Assembly (NCBI RefSeq): GCF_010977555.1
Contig: NZ_CP048815.1
Location: forward strand, 5,634,501-5,698,500
Source of the DNA: Caulobacter rhizosphaerae
GTDB lineage: Bacteria; Pseudomonadota; Alphaproteobacteria; Caulobacterales; Caulobacteraceae
DNA: 64,000 bases
Direction: 5' to 3'
The notes beneath the pieces were generated by a model that was given only the letters and a program-made list of their open reading frames with translations, did not search any database and was not told the DNA's origin. The position numbers were made by a program, and so were the translations under genes. Shown piece by piece: positions 51,177-60,243 of this stretch; within the stretch, counting starts at the first letter, position 1, and every line of letters begins with the position of its first letter.

Positions 51177-51716
51177 GTGAAGCGCCCCCCGCGCCACGAC
51201 GAGATGCGCCTGTGGGGCATGGTCACGGCCACGGTCAAGGCCAAGCCGACCCACAAGGCGGCGGGCTGGACGCCCAAGGCCCAGAAGTCTCTGGTCCAGC
51301 CGACCAGCCTGCAGCCGATGGCGCCGCTGCTGGTGGATCCCAAGACCATCACGCCGGCGGAGACCAGGCGCGCGCCCGGACCGCTGGAGGGCATCGAGCC
51401 CAACCGTCGTCGCAAGATCGCCCGCGAGCATGCGCCGCTCGACGCCCGCCTCGACCTGCACGGCCTGGACCAGGACCGGGCCCGGCCGGTGCTGGAGGCC
51501 TTCCTGCGCCGCGCCTGGGAGGACGGCCACCGCGCGGCCCTGGTGGTGACCGGCAAGGGCAAGCTGGGGGTCGGCGTCCTGCGGGCCCGCACGCCCGAAT
51601 GGCTGGCCGACCCGGCCCTGCGCGACATCGTGGCCGGCGTGTCGCCGGCCGACAAGCGGCACGGCGGCGACGGAGCGCTGTACGTGGCCCTGAAGCGGCG
51701 GCCTCCCAAGGTTTAA
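51177..51716 (+). CDS. Smr domain protein
   Basis: A 179-residue protein: a basic, disordered N-terminal half (KRPPRHDEMRLWGMVTATVK and a Pro-rich part) followed by a C-terminal Smr domain with LDARLDLHGLDQDRARPVLE, TGKGKLGVGVLRARTPEWLA and VSPADKRHGGDGALYVALKR. Smr domains are small nucleases or nucleic-acid-binding modules; the bacterial stand-alone type includes SmrA/SmrB, and SmrB rescues collided ribosomes. The start is GTG at 51177, four bases after the mltA stop. A strong terminator follows. Confidence 0.88.
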   Translation: MKRPPRHDEMRLWGMVTATVKAKPTHKAAGWTPKAQKSLVQPTSLQPMAPLLVDPKTITPAETRRAPGPLEGIEPNRRRKIAREHAPLDARLDLHGLDQDRARPVLEAFLRRAWEDGHRAALVVTGKGKLGVGVLRARTPEWLADPALRDIVAGVSPADKRHGGDGALYVALKRRPPKV

Positions 51717-51720
51717 CATC

Positions 51721-51757
51721 CGCTCATCCCGGCGAACGCCGGGATGAGCGGGGTTTT
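51721..51757 (+). terminator. Terminator of timA-mltA-smr
   Basis: CGCTCATCCCGGCG and CGCCGGGATGAGCG form a perfect 14-bp stem with loop AA, followed by GGGTTTT. It begins 4 bases after the Smr stop codon. Confidence 0.85.
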
Positions 51758-51833
51758 GAAGTTTCAAGCCTAGCTTCGCCGCGCCGTCGCCAGAATCTGG
51801 GCGTCAAGCTTCGCCGCGTTCCGGAGAGGCGAG

Positions 51834-52406
51834 ATGGACATCGAGATCGGGGCCGAGGCCAAGGACAAAAGCTTCAACCGGCGGGTGGCGATCACCGTGG
51901 TCGCCCTGTCGATCTTCATGGGGCTGTGCGGGGTCAAGGACGGCAACATCGTCCAGGCCATGCAGCAGGCGCAGTCGGACGGCGTCGACGCCTGGAACGA
52001 GTACCAGGCCACCAAAACCAAGCTTCACATCGACGAGACGGCCGTGGACCAAGCCCGGCTGCTGGCCGTGTCGGGCGGCGAGACGACGCGGGCCGCCGTG
52101 AATCTCGAAACCGTTCGGCTCGAGGCCGAGATGGGCAAGTACAGGAGCGAGATTCCGGCGCTCAAGGCCAGGGCCGAAGGCTATGCGGGACAGTATGACG
52201 CCCTGAACGTCCATGACGACCAGTTCGACGCCTCCGACGCCCTGATCTCCATCGCCGTGTCGATCGCGGCGGTGGCGGCGCTGGTCGAGATCCCGGCGGC
52301 GCTGTGGGCGTCCTGGGCGTTCGGCGCCCTGGGCGTGGTGATGGGCCTGGCGGGTTTCCTGGGCTGGAGCCTGCATTCGGCCTTGCTCGGCAAGCTGCTG
52401 GGCTAG
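51834..52406 (+). CDS. DUF4337 membrane protein
   Basis: A 190-residue protein matching DUF4337. It has an N-terminal helix (FNRRVAITVVALSIFMGLCG), the family motif VKDGNIVQAMQQAQSDGVDA WNEYQATKTKLH, a helical coiled middle to about residue 120, and two C-terminal membrane helices (ALISIAVSIAAVAALVEIPA and AFGALGVVMGLAGFLGW). Members are widespread small membrane proteins of unknown function. It is a lone gene between the smr terminator and the GGGGACA palindrome, convergent with the his operon. Confidence 0.85.
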   Translation: MDIEIGAEAKDKSFNRRVAITVVALSIFMGLCGVKDGNIVQAMQQAQSDGVDAWNEYQATKTKLHIDETAVDQARLLAVSGGETTRAAVNLETVRLEAEMGKYRSEIPALKARAEGYAGQYDALNVHDDQFDASDALISIAVSIAAVAALVEIPAALWASWAFGALGVVMGLAGFLGWSLHSALLGKLLG

Positions 52407-52427
52407 CCCCTGGCGTGAGGCCGTTTC

Positions 52428-52453
52428 GGGGACAGGCGCATGCGCCTGTCCCC
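52428..52453. repeat. Perfect 26-bp palindrome, GGGGACA family
   Basis: GGGGACAGGCGCA plus its exact complement, identical to 30757-30782. It lies 3 bases before the hisE stop and may end both convergent transcripts. Confidence 0.85.
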
Positions 52454-52456
52454 GGC

Positions 52457-52783
52457 TCAGGAACCGCCCCGCGACGCTTTCTCGGCGATGCCCGACGTGC
52501 CCTCGCGGGCCGCCAGCTTCTCGGCCACGGTGTCGAGCGACACGTCCGAGGCGGCCATCAGGACCAGCCAGTGGTACAGCAGGTCGGCGCTTTCGGACGC
52601 CAGGGCGTCCGGCCCCTGGGCCACGGCGGCGATCACCGTCTCGACGGCTTCCTCGCCCAGCTTCTTGGCGGCCAGGGCCGGGTCGTTCAGCAGCTTGGCG
52701 GTGTAGGAGGTCGCCGGGTCGCCGCCCTTGCGGGCCTCGATCGTCGCCGCCAGGCGCTCCAGGACGTCGAACAGCGTGCTCAC
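52457..52783 (-). CDS. hisE: Phosphoribosyl-ATP pyrophosphatase
   Basis: A 108-residue all-alpha NTP pyrophosphatase performing the second step of histidine synthesis. The motif [15 protein letters not shown] carries the metal-binding glutamates, followed by [13 protein letters not shown] with the second acidic pair; [27 protein letters not shown] is the family start. GTG start at 52783 overlaps the hisF stop by four bases. It is a separate protein, not fused to HisI, and hisI is not seen in this window. It is the last gene of hisB-hisH-hisA-hisF-hisE. Confidence 0.93.
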   Translation of the reverse strand: MSTLFDVLERLAATIEARKGGDPATSYTAKLLNDPALAAKKLGEEAVETVIAAVAQGPDALASESADLLYHWLVLMAASDVSLDTVAEKLAAREGTSGIAEKASRGGS

Positions 52784-53562
52784 GCGGCCCCCTTCAGGTC
52801 GTCCAGGCGCACGGGAATGCCGGCCTGCGCCATGGCCCGCTTGGCTTCGCCGACGCTGATCTCGCCGAAGTGGAAGATCGAGGCGGCCAGCACGGCGGCC
52901 GCGTGGCCGTCGCGTGCGGCTTCCACCAGGTGGTCGGTCTTGCCCGCCCCGCCCGAGGCGATCACCGGTACGGTCACCGCGCCGGTCACGGCCTGCAGCA
53001 GGGGGATGTCGTAGCCGATCTTGGCCCCGTCGCGGTCCATCGAGGTCAGCAGGATCTCGCCGGCCCCCCGCTCGACGACCTTGGCGGCCCAGTCGACCAC
53101 GTCGATCCCGGTGTCCTTGCGGCCCCCATAGGTCCAGACGTTCCACCCCGAACCGTCCGCGCGGGCCTTGGCGTCGATGGCGACGACCACGCACTGCGCC
53201 CCGAAGGCGTCGGCGCCGGCCGCCACCAGGTCGGGGTTCTCGACAGCGGCGGTGTTGACCGACACCTTGTCGGCGCCGGCCAGCAGCAGGCGGCGCATGT
53301 CGCCGACCTGGCGCACGCCGCCGCCGACCGAGACCGGCATGAAACAGACCTCGGCGGTGCGGGAGATCACGTCCAGGATCAGGCCGCGGCCCTCGCTGGA
53401 GGCGGTGATGTCCAGGAACATCAGCTCGTCGGCTCCGGCCGCGTCATAGGCGCGGGCCTGCTCGACCGGGTCGCCGGCGTCGCGCAGGGCCACGAAATTG
53501 ACCCCCTTGACCACCCGGCCGTCCTTGACGTCCAGGCACGGAATGATCCGGGTCTTGAGCAT
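52780..53562 (-). CDS. hisF: Imidazole glycerol phosphate synthase cyclase subunit HisF
   Basis: A 260-residue TIM barrel that, with HisH, forms imidazole glycerol phosphate and AICAR. Catalytic Asp11 is in [19 protein letters not shown], and the second acid in [11 protein letters not shown]. Phosphate-binding loops are [10 protein letters not shown] and [12 protein letters not shown]. The start overlaps the hisA stop by one base (TGATG), and its stop overlaps hisE. Full length for the family. Confidence 0.96.
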   Translation of the reverse strand: MLKTRIIPCLDVKDGRVVKGVNFVALRDAGDPVEQARAYDAAGADELMFLDITASSEGRGLILDVISRTAEVCFMPVSVGGGVRQVGDMRRLLLAGADKVSVNTAAVENPDLVAAGADAFGAQCVVVAIDAKARADGSGWNVWTYGGRKDTGIDVVDWAAKVVERGAGEILLTSMDRDGAKIGYDIPLLQAVTGAVTVPVIASGGAGKTDHLVEAARDGHAAAVLAASIFHFGEISVGEAKRAMAQAGIPVRLDDLKGAA

Positions 53563-54287
53563 CAGGCGGCCGCTATGGTCAGGGCTTCGGCCGGCTTGAT
53601 CGTGCCGGCGTAGAGCGAGCGGCCCAGGATGGCGCCGGCGATCTCGACGCCCGGACGCGCCTTCAGCCGCTCGATGTCGGCCACCGAGGCCACGCCGCCC
53701 GAGGCGATGACCGGGATCGACACCGCGTCGGCCAGTTCGCCCACGCCCTCGACATTGACGCCGGTCAGGGCGCCGTCGCGGCTGATGTCGGTGACGATCA
53801 GGGCGGCCACGCCCACGTCCTCGAAGCGCTTGCCCAGGGTGATGGCGTCCAGGTCCGACAGGCCGGTCCAGCCATCGACCGCCACCTTGCCGTCGCGCAC
53901 GTCGACGGCCACGGCGATCTGCTCGGGCCACAGGCGGGCGGCCTTGCGGACCAGGTCGGGGTCATGAACGGCGATGGTGCCCAGGATCACGCGGCTGACG
54001 CCGGCCTCGATCCAGGCCTCGACGCCTTCCAGGGTGCGGATGCCGCCGCCCAGCTGCACCGGGATCGAGATGGCTTCCAGGATCGACTGCACCGCGGCGG
54101 TGTTGACCGACTTGCCCTCGATGGCGCCGTTCAGGTCGACCACGTGCAGCCACGAGAAGCCGTCGCGCACGAAGCGCTCGGCCTGGTCGGCGGGGCTGGT
54201 GTTGAAGACCGTGGCCTTGTCCATGTCGCCGTGCAGCAGGCGCACGCACTGGCCGTCCTTCAGGTCGATGGCGGGATAGAGGATCAT
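53562..54287 (-). CDS. hisA: Phosphoribosylformimino-AICAR isomerase HisA
   Basis: A 241-residue TIM barrel catalysing the Amadori rearrangement of ProFAR to [25 protein letters not shown] carries the catalytic Asp8, [14 protein letters not shown] the second Asp, and [13 protein letters not shown] with [12 protein letters not shown] the phosphate loops. ATG at 54287 overlaps the hisH stop (ATGA); an ATG three codons upstream is possible but would enter hisH further. Confidence 0.96.
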   Translation of the reverse strand: MILYPAIDLKDGQCVRLLHGDMDKATVFNTSPADQAERFVRDGFSWLHVVDLNGAIEGKSVNTAAVQSILEAISIPVQLGGGIRTLEGVEAWIEAGVSRVILGTIAVHDPDLVRKAARLWPEQIAVAVDVRDGKVAVDGWTGLSDLDAITLGKRFEDVGVAALIVTDISRDGALTGVNVEGVGELADAVSIPVIASGGVASVADIERLKARPGVEIAGAILGRSLYAGTIKPAEALTIAAA

Positions 54288-54925
54288 GGGCGCCATTCCA
54301 GGAAGTTGGCGAGCAGGGCGAGCCCCGCGGCTTGGGATTTTTCGGGGTGGAACTGTACGCCGGCCACGTTGCCCTTGGCCACAGCCGCCGTGAACGGACC
54401 GCCGTGGTCGGTGGTGGCCAGCACGTCGGCCGGGTCGGCCGGGGTCAGGGCGAAGGAATTGGCGTAATACATGTGGGCGCCGGTCTCGACGCCCTTGAAC
54501 AGGGCGTGGTCGCGCGCGAAGGCGATCGCGTTCCAGCCCATGTGCGGAATGGTCAGGGCCGGATCGTTCGGCGCCAGCTTCTTCACCTGGCCGTGGATCC
54601 AGTCCAGGCCCGGCGTGACGCCGAACTCCAGGCCCTCGCTCGCCAGCAGCTGGTGGCCGACGCAGATGCCCAGGAACGGCGCGCCACGGCCGTGCACGGC
54701 CTCGTTCATGGCCTCGTAGACGCCCGAAGCGTCCAGGCCCGCGCGGCATGAGGCGAAGGCCCCCACGCCGGGCAGCACCACCCGATCGGCGGCGGCCACG
54801 ATCGCGGGATCGGCGGTGACAACGATGTCAGCGTCGATGGCGTGGCGGCGGGCCGCCTCGCGCAGGGCCTTCTCGGCCGAGCGCAGGTTGCCCGACCCGT
54901 AATCGATCAGGGCGACGGTCTGCAT
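54284..54925 (-). CDS. hisH: Imidazole glycerol phosphate synthase amidotransferase HisH
   Basis: A 213-residue class I glutamine amidotransferase delivering ammonia to HisF. Nucleophile Cys88 lies in [12 protein letters not shown], with His and Glu in [15 protein letters not shown]. The start [18 protein letters not shown] and VLPGVGAF are typical. It follows hisB by 12 bases and overlaps hisA by four. Confidence 0.96.
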   Translation of the reverse strand: MQTVALIDYGSGNLRSAEKALREAARRHAIDADIVVTADPAIVAAADRVVLPGVGAFASCRAGLDASGVYEAMNEAVHGRGAPFLGICVGHQLLASEGLEFGVTPGLDWIHGQVKKLAPNDPALTIPHMGWNAIAFARDHALFKGVETGAHMYYANSFALTPADPADVLATTDHGGPFTAAVAKGNVAGVQFHPEKSQAAGLALLANFLEWRP

Positions 54926-54937
54926 GAAATCGGTTTC

Positions 54938-55528
54938 CTACAGCACGCCCTTGGTGGAAGGGGCATGGCCGCCGGTCTTGGGGTCGATCTCGACCGCCTG
55001 GCGCAGCGCCCGGGCCAAGGCCTTGAACCCGCTCTCGGCGACATGGTGGGTGTTGTCGCCGTAGAGGGTCTCCAGGTGCACGCACGCCCCGCAGTTCATG
55101 GCGAACGCGTGGTGGAACTCCTTGAACAGCTCGGTGTCCATCTCGCCGACCTTGGGCCGCTTGAAGTCGACCTTCCAGATCAGGTAGGGCCGGTTGGACA
55201 GGTCGATGGCGCAGCGCGTCAGGGTCTCGTCCATCGGGATATAGGCGTGGCCGAAGCGGCGGATCCCCTTGAAGCCGTCCAGCGCCTTGTGGATCGCCTG
55301 GCCCAGCACGATGCCGGTGTCCTCGACCGTGTGGTGCATGTCGATGTGCAGGTCGCCCTTGGTCTCGACCTTCAGGTCGAAACCGCCGTGGCGCGCGAAG
55401 CTCTCCAGCATGTGGTCGTAGAACCCTATGCCGGTGGAGATCGTCGAGGCGCCGGTCCCGTCGAGATCGATCCAGACCCGGATCTGGGTCTCCTTCGTCT
55501 CGCGGACCACTTCAGCGGTGCGGGCCAT
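54938..55528 (-). CDS. hisB: Imidazoleglycerol-phosphate dehydratase
   Basis: A 196-residue manganese enzyme for the sixth step of histidine synthesis. The signature motifs are [60 protein letters not shown] and [19 protein letters not shown], with the metal-binding histidines. It is the monofunctional form without the phosphatase domain. It is the first his gene here. The PfkB kinase gene ends 18 bases before it on the same strand and may be in the same transcript. Confidence 0.96.
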   Translation of the reverse strand: MARTAEVVRETKETQIRVWIDLDGTGASTISTGIGFYDHMLESFARHGGFDLKVETKGDLHIDMHHTVEDTGIVLGQAIHKALDGFKGIRRFGHAYIPMDETLTRCAIDLSNRPYLIWKVDFKRPKVGEMDTELFKEFHHAFAMNCGACVHLETLYGDNTHHVAESGFKALARALRQAVEIDPKTGGHAPSTKGVL

Positions 55529-55545
55529 GGTCGTCCGTTCTTGTC

Positions 55546-56535
55546 CTAGAGGCCGTTTCGGGCGGCCAGCTCGCGCAGGGAGACCTGCGGGCGCGGACCA
55601 TAGTGGTCGATCACCTCGGCGGCGGCCAGGGAGCCCAGCTGGCCGCAGACCGGCAGCGGACGGCCCTGGGACAGGCCGTAGAGGAAACCTGCGGCGTATT
55701 GGTCGCCCGCGCCGGTCGTGTCCACGACTTTTTCCACCGGATAGGCCGAGATTTCGTGCAAGGCCGCGCCCGAGGCGACGATCGAACCCTTTTCGCCGCG
55801 AGTGACCGCGGCGATCTCGACCCGGCTGGCCAAGGCTTTGACCGCGGCGTCGAAGTCGGTGGTCTCGAACAGCGAGCAGATTTCGCTCTCGTTGGCGAAG
55901 ACCACGTCGCACTGGGTCTCGATGAAGCCCAGCAGGGCGCCGCGGTGGCGATCGACCATGAAGCTGTCGCTCAGGGTCATCGAGATCTTGCGGCCCGCGC
56001 CGTGGCTGAGGGCGGCGGCCTTGGCGAAGGCGCGGCGGGCTTCGGGCGGGTCGAACAGATAGCCTTCCAGGTAGGAATACTGGGCCGCTTCGATCATCGC
56101 CGGATCGACGTCAGCCGGGGTCAGCTCGACGCAGGCGCCCAGATAGGTCGACATGGTGCGCTGGGCGTCGGCGGTGACGTTGATCAGGCTCTGGGCCGTG
56201 GCCGGGCCTTCCGCCAGCGGCGGGGTGGAGAAGTCGCAGCCGATGGCCTTCATGTCGTGGCGGAAAACGGCGCCCAGCTGGTCGTCCGCGACCTTGCCGA
56301 TGAAGGCGACCTTGCCGCCGAAGCTGGCGACGCCAGCGGCGGTGTTGGCGGCCGAACCGCCCGAGGCCTCGATGCCGGCGGCCATCACTTCGTACAGGCT
56401 GGCGGCGCGCGCCGGGTCGATCAGGGCCATCGCGCCCTTCACCAGGCCTTCCCGCTCCAGGAAGGCGTCGTCGCACTGGGCGATGACGTCGACGATGGCG
56501 TTGCCGATGGCGGCGACGTCGTAGAGAGCGGTCAT
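55546..56535 (-). CDS. PfkB-family carbohydrate / adenosine kinase
   Basis: A 329-residue ribokinase-fold kinase. The N-terminal [14 protein letters not shown], the substrate loop [27 protein letters not shown], and the C-terminal PfkB signature [20 protein letters not shown] with the catalytic Asp are clear. The pattern ([24 protein letters not shown]) is nearest to bacterial adenosine kinases and related purine nucleoside kinases, but the substrate cannot be fixed. It lies directly upstream of hisB on the same strand; the purine-histidine link through AICAR makes co-expression plausible. Confidence 0.9.
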   Translation of the reverse strand: MTALYDVAAIGNAIVDVIAQCDDAFLEREGLVKGAMALIDPARAASLYEVMAAGIEASGGSAANTAAGVASFGGKVAFIGKVADDQLGAVFRHDMKAIGCDFSTPPLAEGPATAQSLINVTADAQRTMSTYLGACVELTPADVDPAMIEAAQYSYLEGYLFDPPEARRAFAKAAALSHGAGRKISMTLSDSFMVDRHRGALLGFIETQCDVVFANESEICSLFETTDFDAAVKALASRVEIAAVTRGEKGSIVASGAALHEISAYPVEKVVDTTGAGDQYAAGFLYGLSQGRPLPVCGQLGSLAAAEVIDHYGPRPQVSLRELAARNGL

Positions 56536-56639
56536 GAAAGGCCTTATCCGAAAAGCGCGACGCGCGCGAAGTACCGGATCGGGGGCCGCAAGGCAACGCG
56601 GGCCTTGCTCCGCGGGGCGCGGCGTTCTACCGCCAGGGC

Positions 56640-57503
56640 ATGACCCCAGCCCCGACCGACGTCCTGATCCTGACCCCCGCGCCGGATGAACCCCGCTTCG
56701 CCAACACCTGGTCGCCGATCTTCGAACGCCTGGCGGCGCCGTTGCGGGCTCGCGGGCTGACCGTCGAGGCCGCCAGCTGGGTCGACGTTGACACGTCTGG
56801 CGCCCGCGTGGTGTTGCCGTTGCTCACCTGGGGCTACCACCTGCGGACTGACGGGTGGTTCGCGCGGCTCGACGCCCTGGAGGCGGCCGGCGCCCGCCTG
56901 GTCAATCCCGCCGCGGTGCTGCGCTGGAACACGACCAAGACCTATCTGGCCGACCTGGCGTCCAAGGGGGCGCCGGTGGTGCCGACCCACGCGGTCGAGC
57001 GGCTGACGATGGCGGCGCTGGACCACGCCCGCGACGTGTTCGGCGTCGACGTGCTGGTCACCAAGCCGCAGATCTCCGGCGGCTCGCAGGACACGGTCAA
57101 GCTGCGCCACGCCGACGGCCTGCTCGGCTGCACCACGGGCCCGGCCCTGATCCAGCCGTTCCTGCCGGCCGTGGGCGAGGAGGGCGAGCTGTCGCTGTTC
57201 TATTTCGACGGCCGGTTCAGCCACGCGGTGGCCAAGGTGGCCGTGGCCGGCGATTTCCGCGTCCAGCCCCAGTTCGGCGGCCAGGTCAGCGGCGTCGCGC
57301 CCGAGCCCGAGGCTCTGCGCGCGGCCGAGATGGTGCTGAAGGCGGCCGGGGCGCCCCTGACCTACGCCCGCGTCGATCTGATCCGTGGCCTGGACGGGAC
57401 GCCGCAGCTGATGGAGCTGGAGGTCATCGAGCCGGACCTGTTCCTGGAGCACGCCCACGACGACGGCGCGGCGTTCGCTGCGGCGGTGGAGCGGGTGCTC
57501 TGA
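56640..57503 (+). CDS. ATP-grasp fold protein
   Basis: A 287-residue protein of the RimK-like/ATP-grasp superfamily. Recognisable: N-terminal DVLILTPAPDEPRFANTW, the pre-ATP segment LVNPAAVLRWNTTKTYLADL followed by PTHAVER, the ATP-binding VLVTKPQISGGSQDTVK and LIQPFLPAVGEEGELSLFYF, and the metal site LMELEVIEPDLFLE. The family joins carboxylates to amines or thiols, and relatives include cycloserine and glutathione-type ligases; the substrate is unknown. It is isolated, divergent from the PfkB gene, and followed by the IS element. Confidence 0.82.
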   Translation: MTPAPTDVLILTPAPDEPRFANTWSPIFERLAAPLRARGLTVEAASWVDVDTSGARVVLPLLTWGYHLRTDGWFARLDALEAAGARLVNPAAVLRWNTTKTYLADLASKGAPVVPTHAVERLTMAALDHARDVFGVDVLVTKPQISGGSQDTVKLRHADGLLGCTTGPALIQPFLPAVGEEGELSLFYFDGRFSHAVAKVAVAGDFRVQPQFGGQVSGVAPEPEALRAAEMVLKAAGAPLTYARVDLIRGLDGTPQLMELEVIEPDLFLEHAHDDGAAFAAAVERVL

Positions 57504-57516
57504 GTTAAGGTCCTCC

Positions 57517-57526
57517 CCCTGTGGGG
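57517..57526. repeat. Target-site duplication, left
   Basis: CCCTGTGGGG, repeated exactly at 58683-58692 on the other side of the IS. Because GAGG follows both copies, the boundary could shift by up to four bases. Confidence 0.8.
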
Positions 57527-58682
57527 GAGGGGAATCGCATATGGATTTTTGGTCCGAACGGGATTCTGAGGGTGTCTCCTTGTGAGAGGGAGACGGTCGG
57601 ATGGAGACGTTCGCGGCTTGTTTTTCGGCGATGGAGGATCCGCGGGCGAGGAACGCTCGGCATGATCTTCTGGAGTTGGTGTTCGTGGCCCTGGCGGCGG
57701 TGCTGTGCGGGGCGGAAGACTGCACTGACATGGCCGCCTTCGCGCGGGCCAAGCTGGATTTCCTGCGCCAGGTGGTGAAGCTGGAGCACGGTCCGCCCAG
57801 CCACGACACCTTCAGCCGCGTGTTTCGCCGATTGGCGCCCGAGCCGTTCGAAGCGGCCTTCGCCCAGTTCACCGCCGCCTTCGCCGGGGCCTTGAAGGGC
57901 GTGGTGGCGATCGACGGCAAGGCTCTGCGCGGAGCCTATGAGCGCGGATGCCGGGCCTCGCCGCTGCATCTGGTCAATGTCTGGGCCGCCGAGGCCCGGC
58001 TGGTGATCGGCCAGCGCCTGGCGCCGGGCCGCAACGAAGTGCTGGGCGCCCAGCAGGCCCTGGCCCTGCTGGGCCTGGAAGGCTGCATCGTCACCGCCGA
58101 CGCCCTGCACTGCCGGGCCGACACCGCCCAGACCATCCTGGACACCGGAGCCGACTACGCCCTGGCCCTGAAGGCCAACCAACCCACCCTGCTGGCCAAG
58201 GCCCAGGCCCTGCTCGCCGCCGCCGATCCCACCAACGAGGCCCTCCAAGGCCCCGCCAAGGGCCACGACCGGATCGAGGGCCGCGCCGCCCTGGTCGTCC
58301 CCGCCAAGGACATGGACTTTCCCGGCCTGGCCGCCGTCGCCCGCGTGGAGACCCACTGCAAGCGGGCCGGCGCCCCCGAGCCGGTCATCGTCCGCTTCTT
58401 CCTGCTGTCCACGCTCCTGTCCCCCGAAAGGATGCTCCAGGTCGCCCAGACCCACTGGACCATCGAGAACCAGCTGCACTGGGTGCTCGACGTGGCCCTG
58501 CTGGAGGACGCCTCGCGCAGCCGCAAGGACAACGCACCGCAAAACCTCGCCCTGATCCGAAAGCTCGCCCTCAACACCCTGCGACAGCACCCCGGCAAGG
58601 GCTCCATCAAGACCAAGATCAAGCGCGCCGGCTGGGATGAAACCTTCCTGCTCTCACTCCTGGGTCATATGCGATAGCCCTG
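57527..58682 (+). mobile_element. ISAs1-family insertion sequence
   Basis: A complete element of about 1156 bp. Terminal inverted repeats are GAGGGGAATCGCATATG (57527-57543) and the reverse complement CAGGGCTATCGCATATG (58666-58682), 14 of 17 matching. A 10-bp direct repeat CCCTGTGGGG flanks it, which fits the 8-10 bp duplications of this family. It carries one intact transposase gene. The target was a CTCCCCC-type palindromic repeat, whose two parts remain on either side. Confidence 0.88.
57601..58677 (+). CDS. ISAs1 family transposase
   Basis: A 358-residue DDE transposase, apparently intact. The N-terminal DDE_Tnp_1-associated domain is METFAACFSAMEDPRARNAR HDLLELVFVALAAVLCGAED. Next come LEHGPPSHDTFSRVFRRLAP, the first Asp in GVVAIDGKALRGA, the second in CIVTADALHCRADTAQTILD with YALALKANQPTL, and the Glu region WTIENQLHWVLDVALLEDAS RSRKDNAPQNLALIRKLALN. 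The length is usual for the family (about 370). The stop is five bases from the end of the element. No frameshift is seen, so it may be active. Confidence 0.93.
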   Translation: METFAACFSAMEDPRARNARHDLLELVFVALAAVLCGAEDCTDMAAFARAKLDFLRQVVKLEHGPPSHDTFSRVFRRLAPEPFEAAFAQFTAAFAGALKGVVAIDGKALRGAYERGCRASPLHLVNVWAAEARLVIGQRLAPGRNEVLGAQQALALLGLEGCIVTADALHCRADTAQTILDTGADYALALKANQPTLLAKAQALLAAADPTNEALQGPAKGHDRIEGRAALVVPAKDMDFPGLAAVARVETHCKRAGAPEPVIVRFFLLSTLLSPERMLQVAQTHWTIENQLHWVLDVALLEDASRSRKDNAPQNLALIRKLALNTLRQHPGKGSIKTKIKRAGWDETFLLSLLGHMR

Positions 58683-58809
58683 CCCTGTGGGGGAGGTGTC
58701 GGCGTAGCCGACGGAGGGGGGATTGATCGGCAGGTCGCCAGATCCTGGATCGGCGACCCTAAGACTCCCCCACCGACCGCTTCGCGATCGCCTCCCCCAC
58801 AGGGGGAGG
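58683..58809. repeat. Right part of CTCCCCC-type palindrome split by the IS, starting with the TSD
   Basis: CCCTGTGGGG (the duplicated target), GAGGTGTCGGCGTAGCCGAC GGAGGGGGG, a spacer, and ACTCCCCCACCGACCGCTTC GCGATCGCCTCCCCCACAGG GGGAGG. With the left part (57510-57526) this rebuilds an element of the 1329-1458 type. Confidence 0.85.
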
Positions 58810-58811
58810 GT

Positions 58812-59522
58812 TTAAGCCCCGACAAACAGCTCCCGCGACGGACACAGGTCCGCGATCCGGCAGATCTCGCACTTGGGCCGCCGCGCCACGCAGACATAGC
58901 GCCCGTGCAGGATCAGCCAGTGGTGCGCGCGGGTCTTGTAGCGGTCGGGCACGATCCGCATCAGGTCGTCCTCGACCGCGTCCGGCGTCTTGCCGGCCGA
59001 CAGCTTCAGACGGTGCGAGACGCGGAACACGTGGGTGTCGACCGCGATGGCAGGCTCGATATCCAGCTCGTTCAGGACCACGCTGGCGGTCTTGCGGCCC
59101 ACGCCGGGCAGGCTTTCCAGCGCCGCACGATTCAGCGGCACCTCGCCGCCATGGCGCTCGACCAGGATCCTGGCCGCGGCGATCACGTTCTTCGCCTTGG
59201 TCCGGTAGAGGCCGATCGAGGCGATGTATGGGATCAGCCCCTCTTCCCCCAGTTCCAGCATCTTGGCGGCGCTGTCGGCGACCTGGAACAGGGGTCCCGT
59301 GGCCTTGTTGACCTGAACGTCGGTCGCCTGGGCCGACAGGGCCACCGCCGTCACCAGGGTGTAGGGGTTGGAATAGTGGAGCTCGGTCTTGGGATGGTCC
59401 TCCAGGCTCTCGAATCGCGAGAACAGCACCTCGATCCGCTCGCGCTCGGCCGGCGAGACCCGCTTGGCGGCGGGACGCTTCTTGGCGAGGGGCTTGGAGG
59501 GCTTGCGCGCGGGGAGGGCCAT
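58812..59522 (-). CDS. nth: Endonuclease III
   Basis: A 236-residue DNA glycosylase/AP lyase removing oxidised pyrimidines. The helix-hairpin-helix is LPGVGRKTASVVLNEL with catalytic Lys144, followed by Asp162 in AVDTHVFRVSHRL. The [4Fe-4S] cluster ligands are Cys211, 218, 221 and 227 (C-x6-C-x2-C-x5-C). A basic Lys/Pro-rich N-terminal extension of about 22 residues precedes the usual start. It is divergent from the DUF2244 gene by 79 bases. The IS lies just downstream of its 3' end but leaves it intact. Confidence 0.95.
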   Translation of the reverse strand: MALPARKPSKPLAKKRPAAKRVSPAERERIEVLFSRFESLEDHPKTELHYSNPYTLVTAVALSAQATDVQVNKATGPLFQVADSAAKMLELGEEGLIPYIASIGLYRTKAKNVIAAARILVERHGGEVPLNRAALESLPGVGRKTASVVLNELDIEPAIAVDTHVFRVSHRLKLSAGKTPDAVEDDLMRIVPDRYKTRAHHWLILHGRYVCVARRPKCEICRIADLCPSRELFVGA

Positions 59523-59601
59523 GGGCGGCGACCATGCCGTGATGCGCCAGGTTCGCCAAGCCGGGCCTCGCCAGAGCGCTCCGCCGGGCCTAAATCAGAG
59601 T

Positions 59602-60078
59602 ATGGCCCTGCCGCTGTACATGGACGCCGTGATCAAGCCGAACCGCTCGATGAGCCGACGCGGCCTGCATGTCGTTCTGGGGGTGATGATCGCCTTCAAC
59701 CTGATGGTCGCGGTGTTCCTGCTGGTGCTGGGCGCCCCGCCGGTCCTGCCGTTCCTGGGGCTGGACGTCCTGGCGGTATGGCTTGCCCTACGCGCCAGCT
59801 TCCGGGCCGCCGAACGGGCCGAACGGATCCGGGTCACGGCCGAGGCGGTGACGGTCAGCCGCGAGGACGAGAAGGGCGCGCGGGTGATCTGGACCTCGCC
59901 GACCGCCTTCACCCGGGTGGGCGTCGACCAGCCCGGCGAGCACGAGACCCGGGTGCGGCTGATGATGTCGCGCAAACGCCTGACCCTGGGCCGGGCGCTC
60001 AGCCCGCCCGAGCGGGTGGATTTCGCCCGGGCGCTGGAGCGGGCGATCCTTCGAGCGCGGTCCGAACGGCACGCGTGA
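59602..60078 (+). CDS. DUF2244 membrane protein
   Basis: A 158-residue protein of the DUF2244 family, common in alphaproteobacteria and often found beside nth. Two adjacent hydrophobic helices (GLHVVLGVMIAFNLMVAVFL and VLPFLGLDVLAVWLALRASF) are followed by a cytoplasmic beta-rich domain: ERIRVTAEAVTVSREDEKGA, WTSPTAFTRVGVDQPGEHET and MMSRKRLTLGRALSPPERVD FARALERAI. The function is unknown. ATG at 59602; an ATG six codons later is also possible. Confidence 0.85.
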   Translation: MALPLYMDAVIKPNRSMSRRGLHVVLGVMIAFNLMVAVFLLVLGAPPVLPFLGLDVLAVWLALRASFRAAERAERIRVTAEAVTVSREDEKGARVIWTSPTAFTRVGVDQPGEHETRVRLMMSRKRLTLGRALSPPERVDFARALERAILRARSERHA

Positions 60079-60090
60079 GGGGCCGAAAAC

Positions 60091-60174
60091 CTCGCCCTTC
60101 GACAGGCTCAGGATGAGGTTTTCTACTGAACCGGTCTATCCGTCGTCCTCATCCTGAGCTTGTCGAAGGACGAG
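60091..60174. repeat. Intergenic palindromic repeat, CCTCATCCTGAGG family
   Basis: CTCGCCCTTCGACAGGCTCA GGATGAGG is mirrored by CCTCATCCTGAGCTTGTC GAAGGACGAG. Closest in sequence to 18871-18951. Confidence 0.85.
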
Positions 60175-60243
60175 GACGGTATCTCGGCGGAAGGCGCAAG
60201 AACCGGGCGGACGAACGCCGGTCGCAGCATTATCTTCCTCTCC

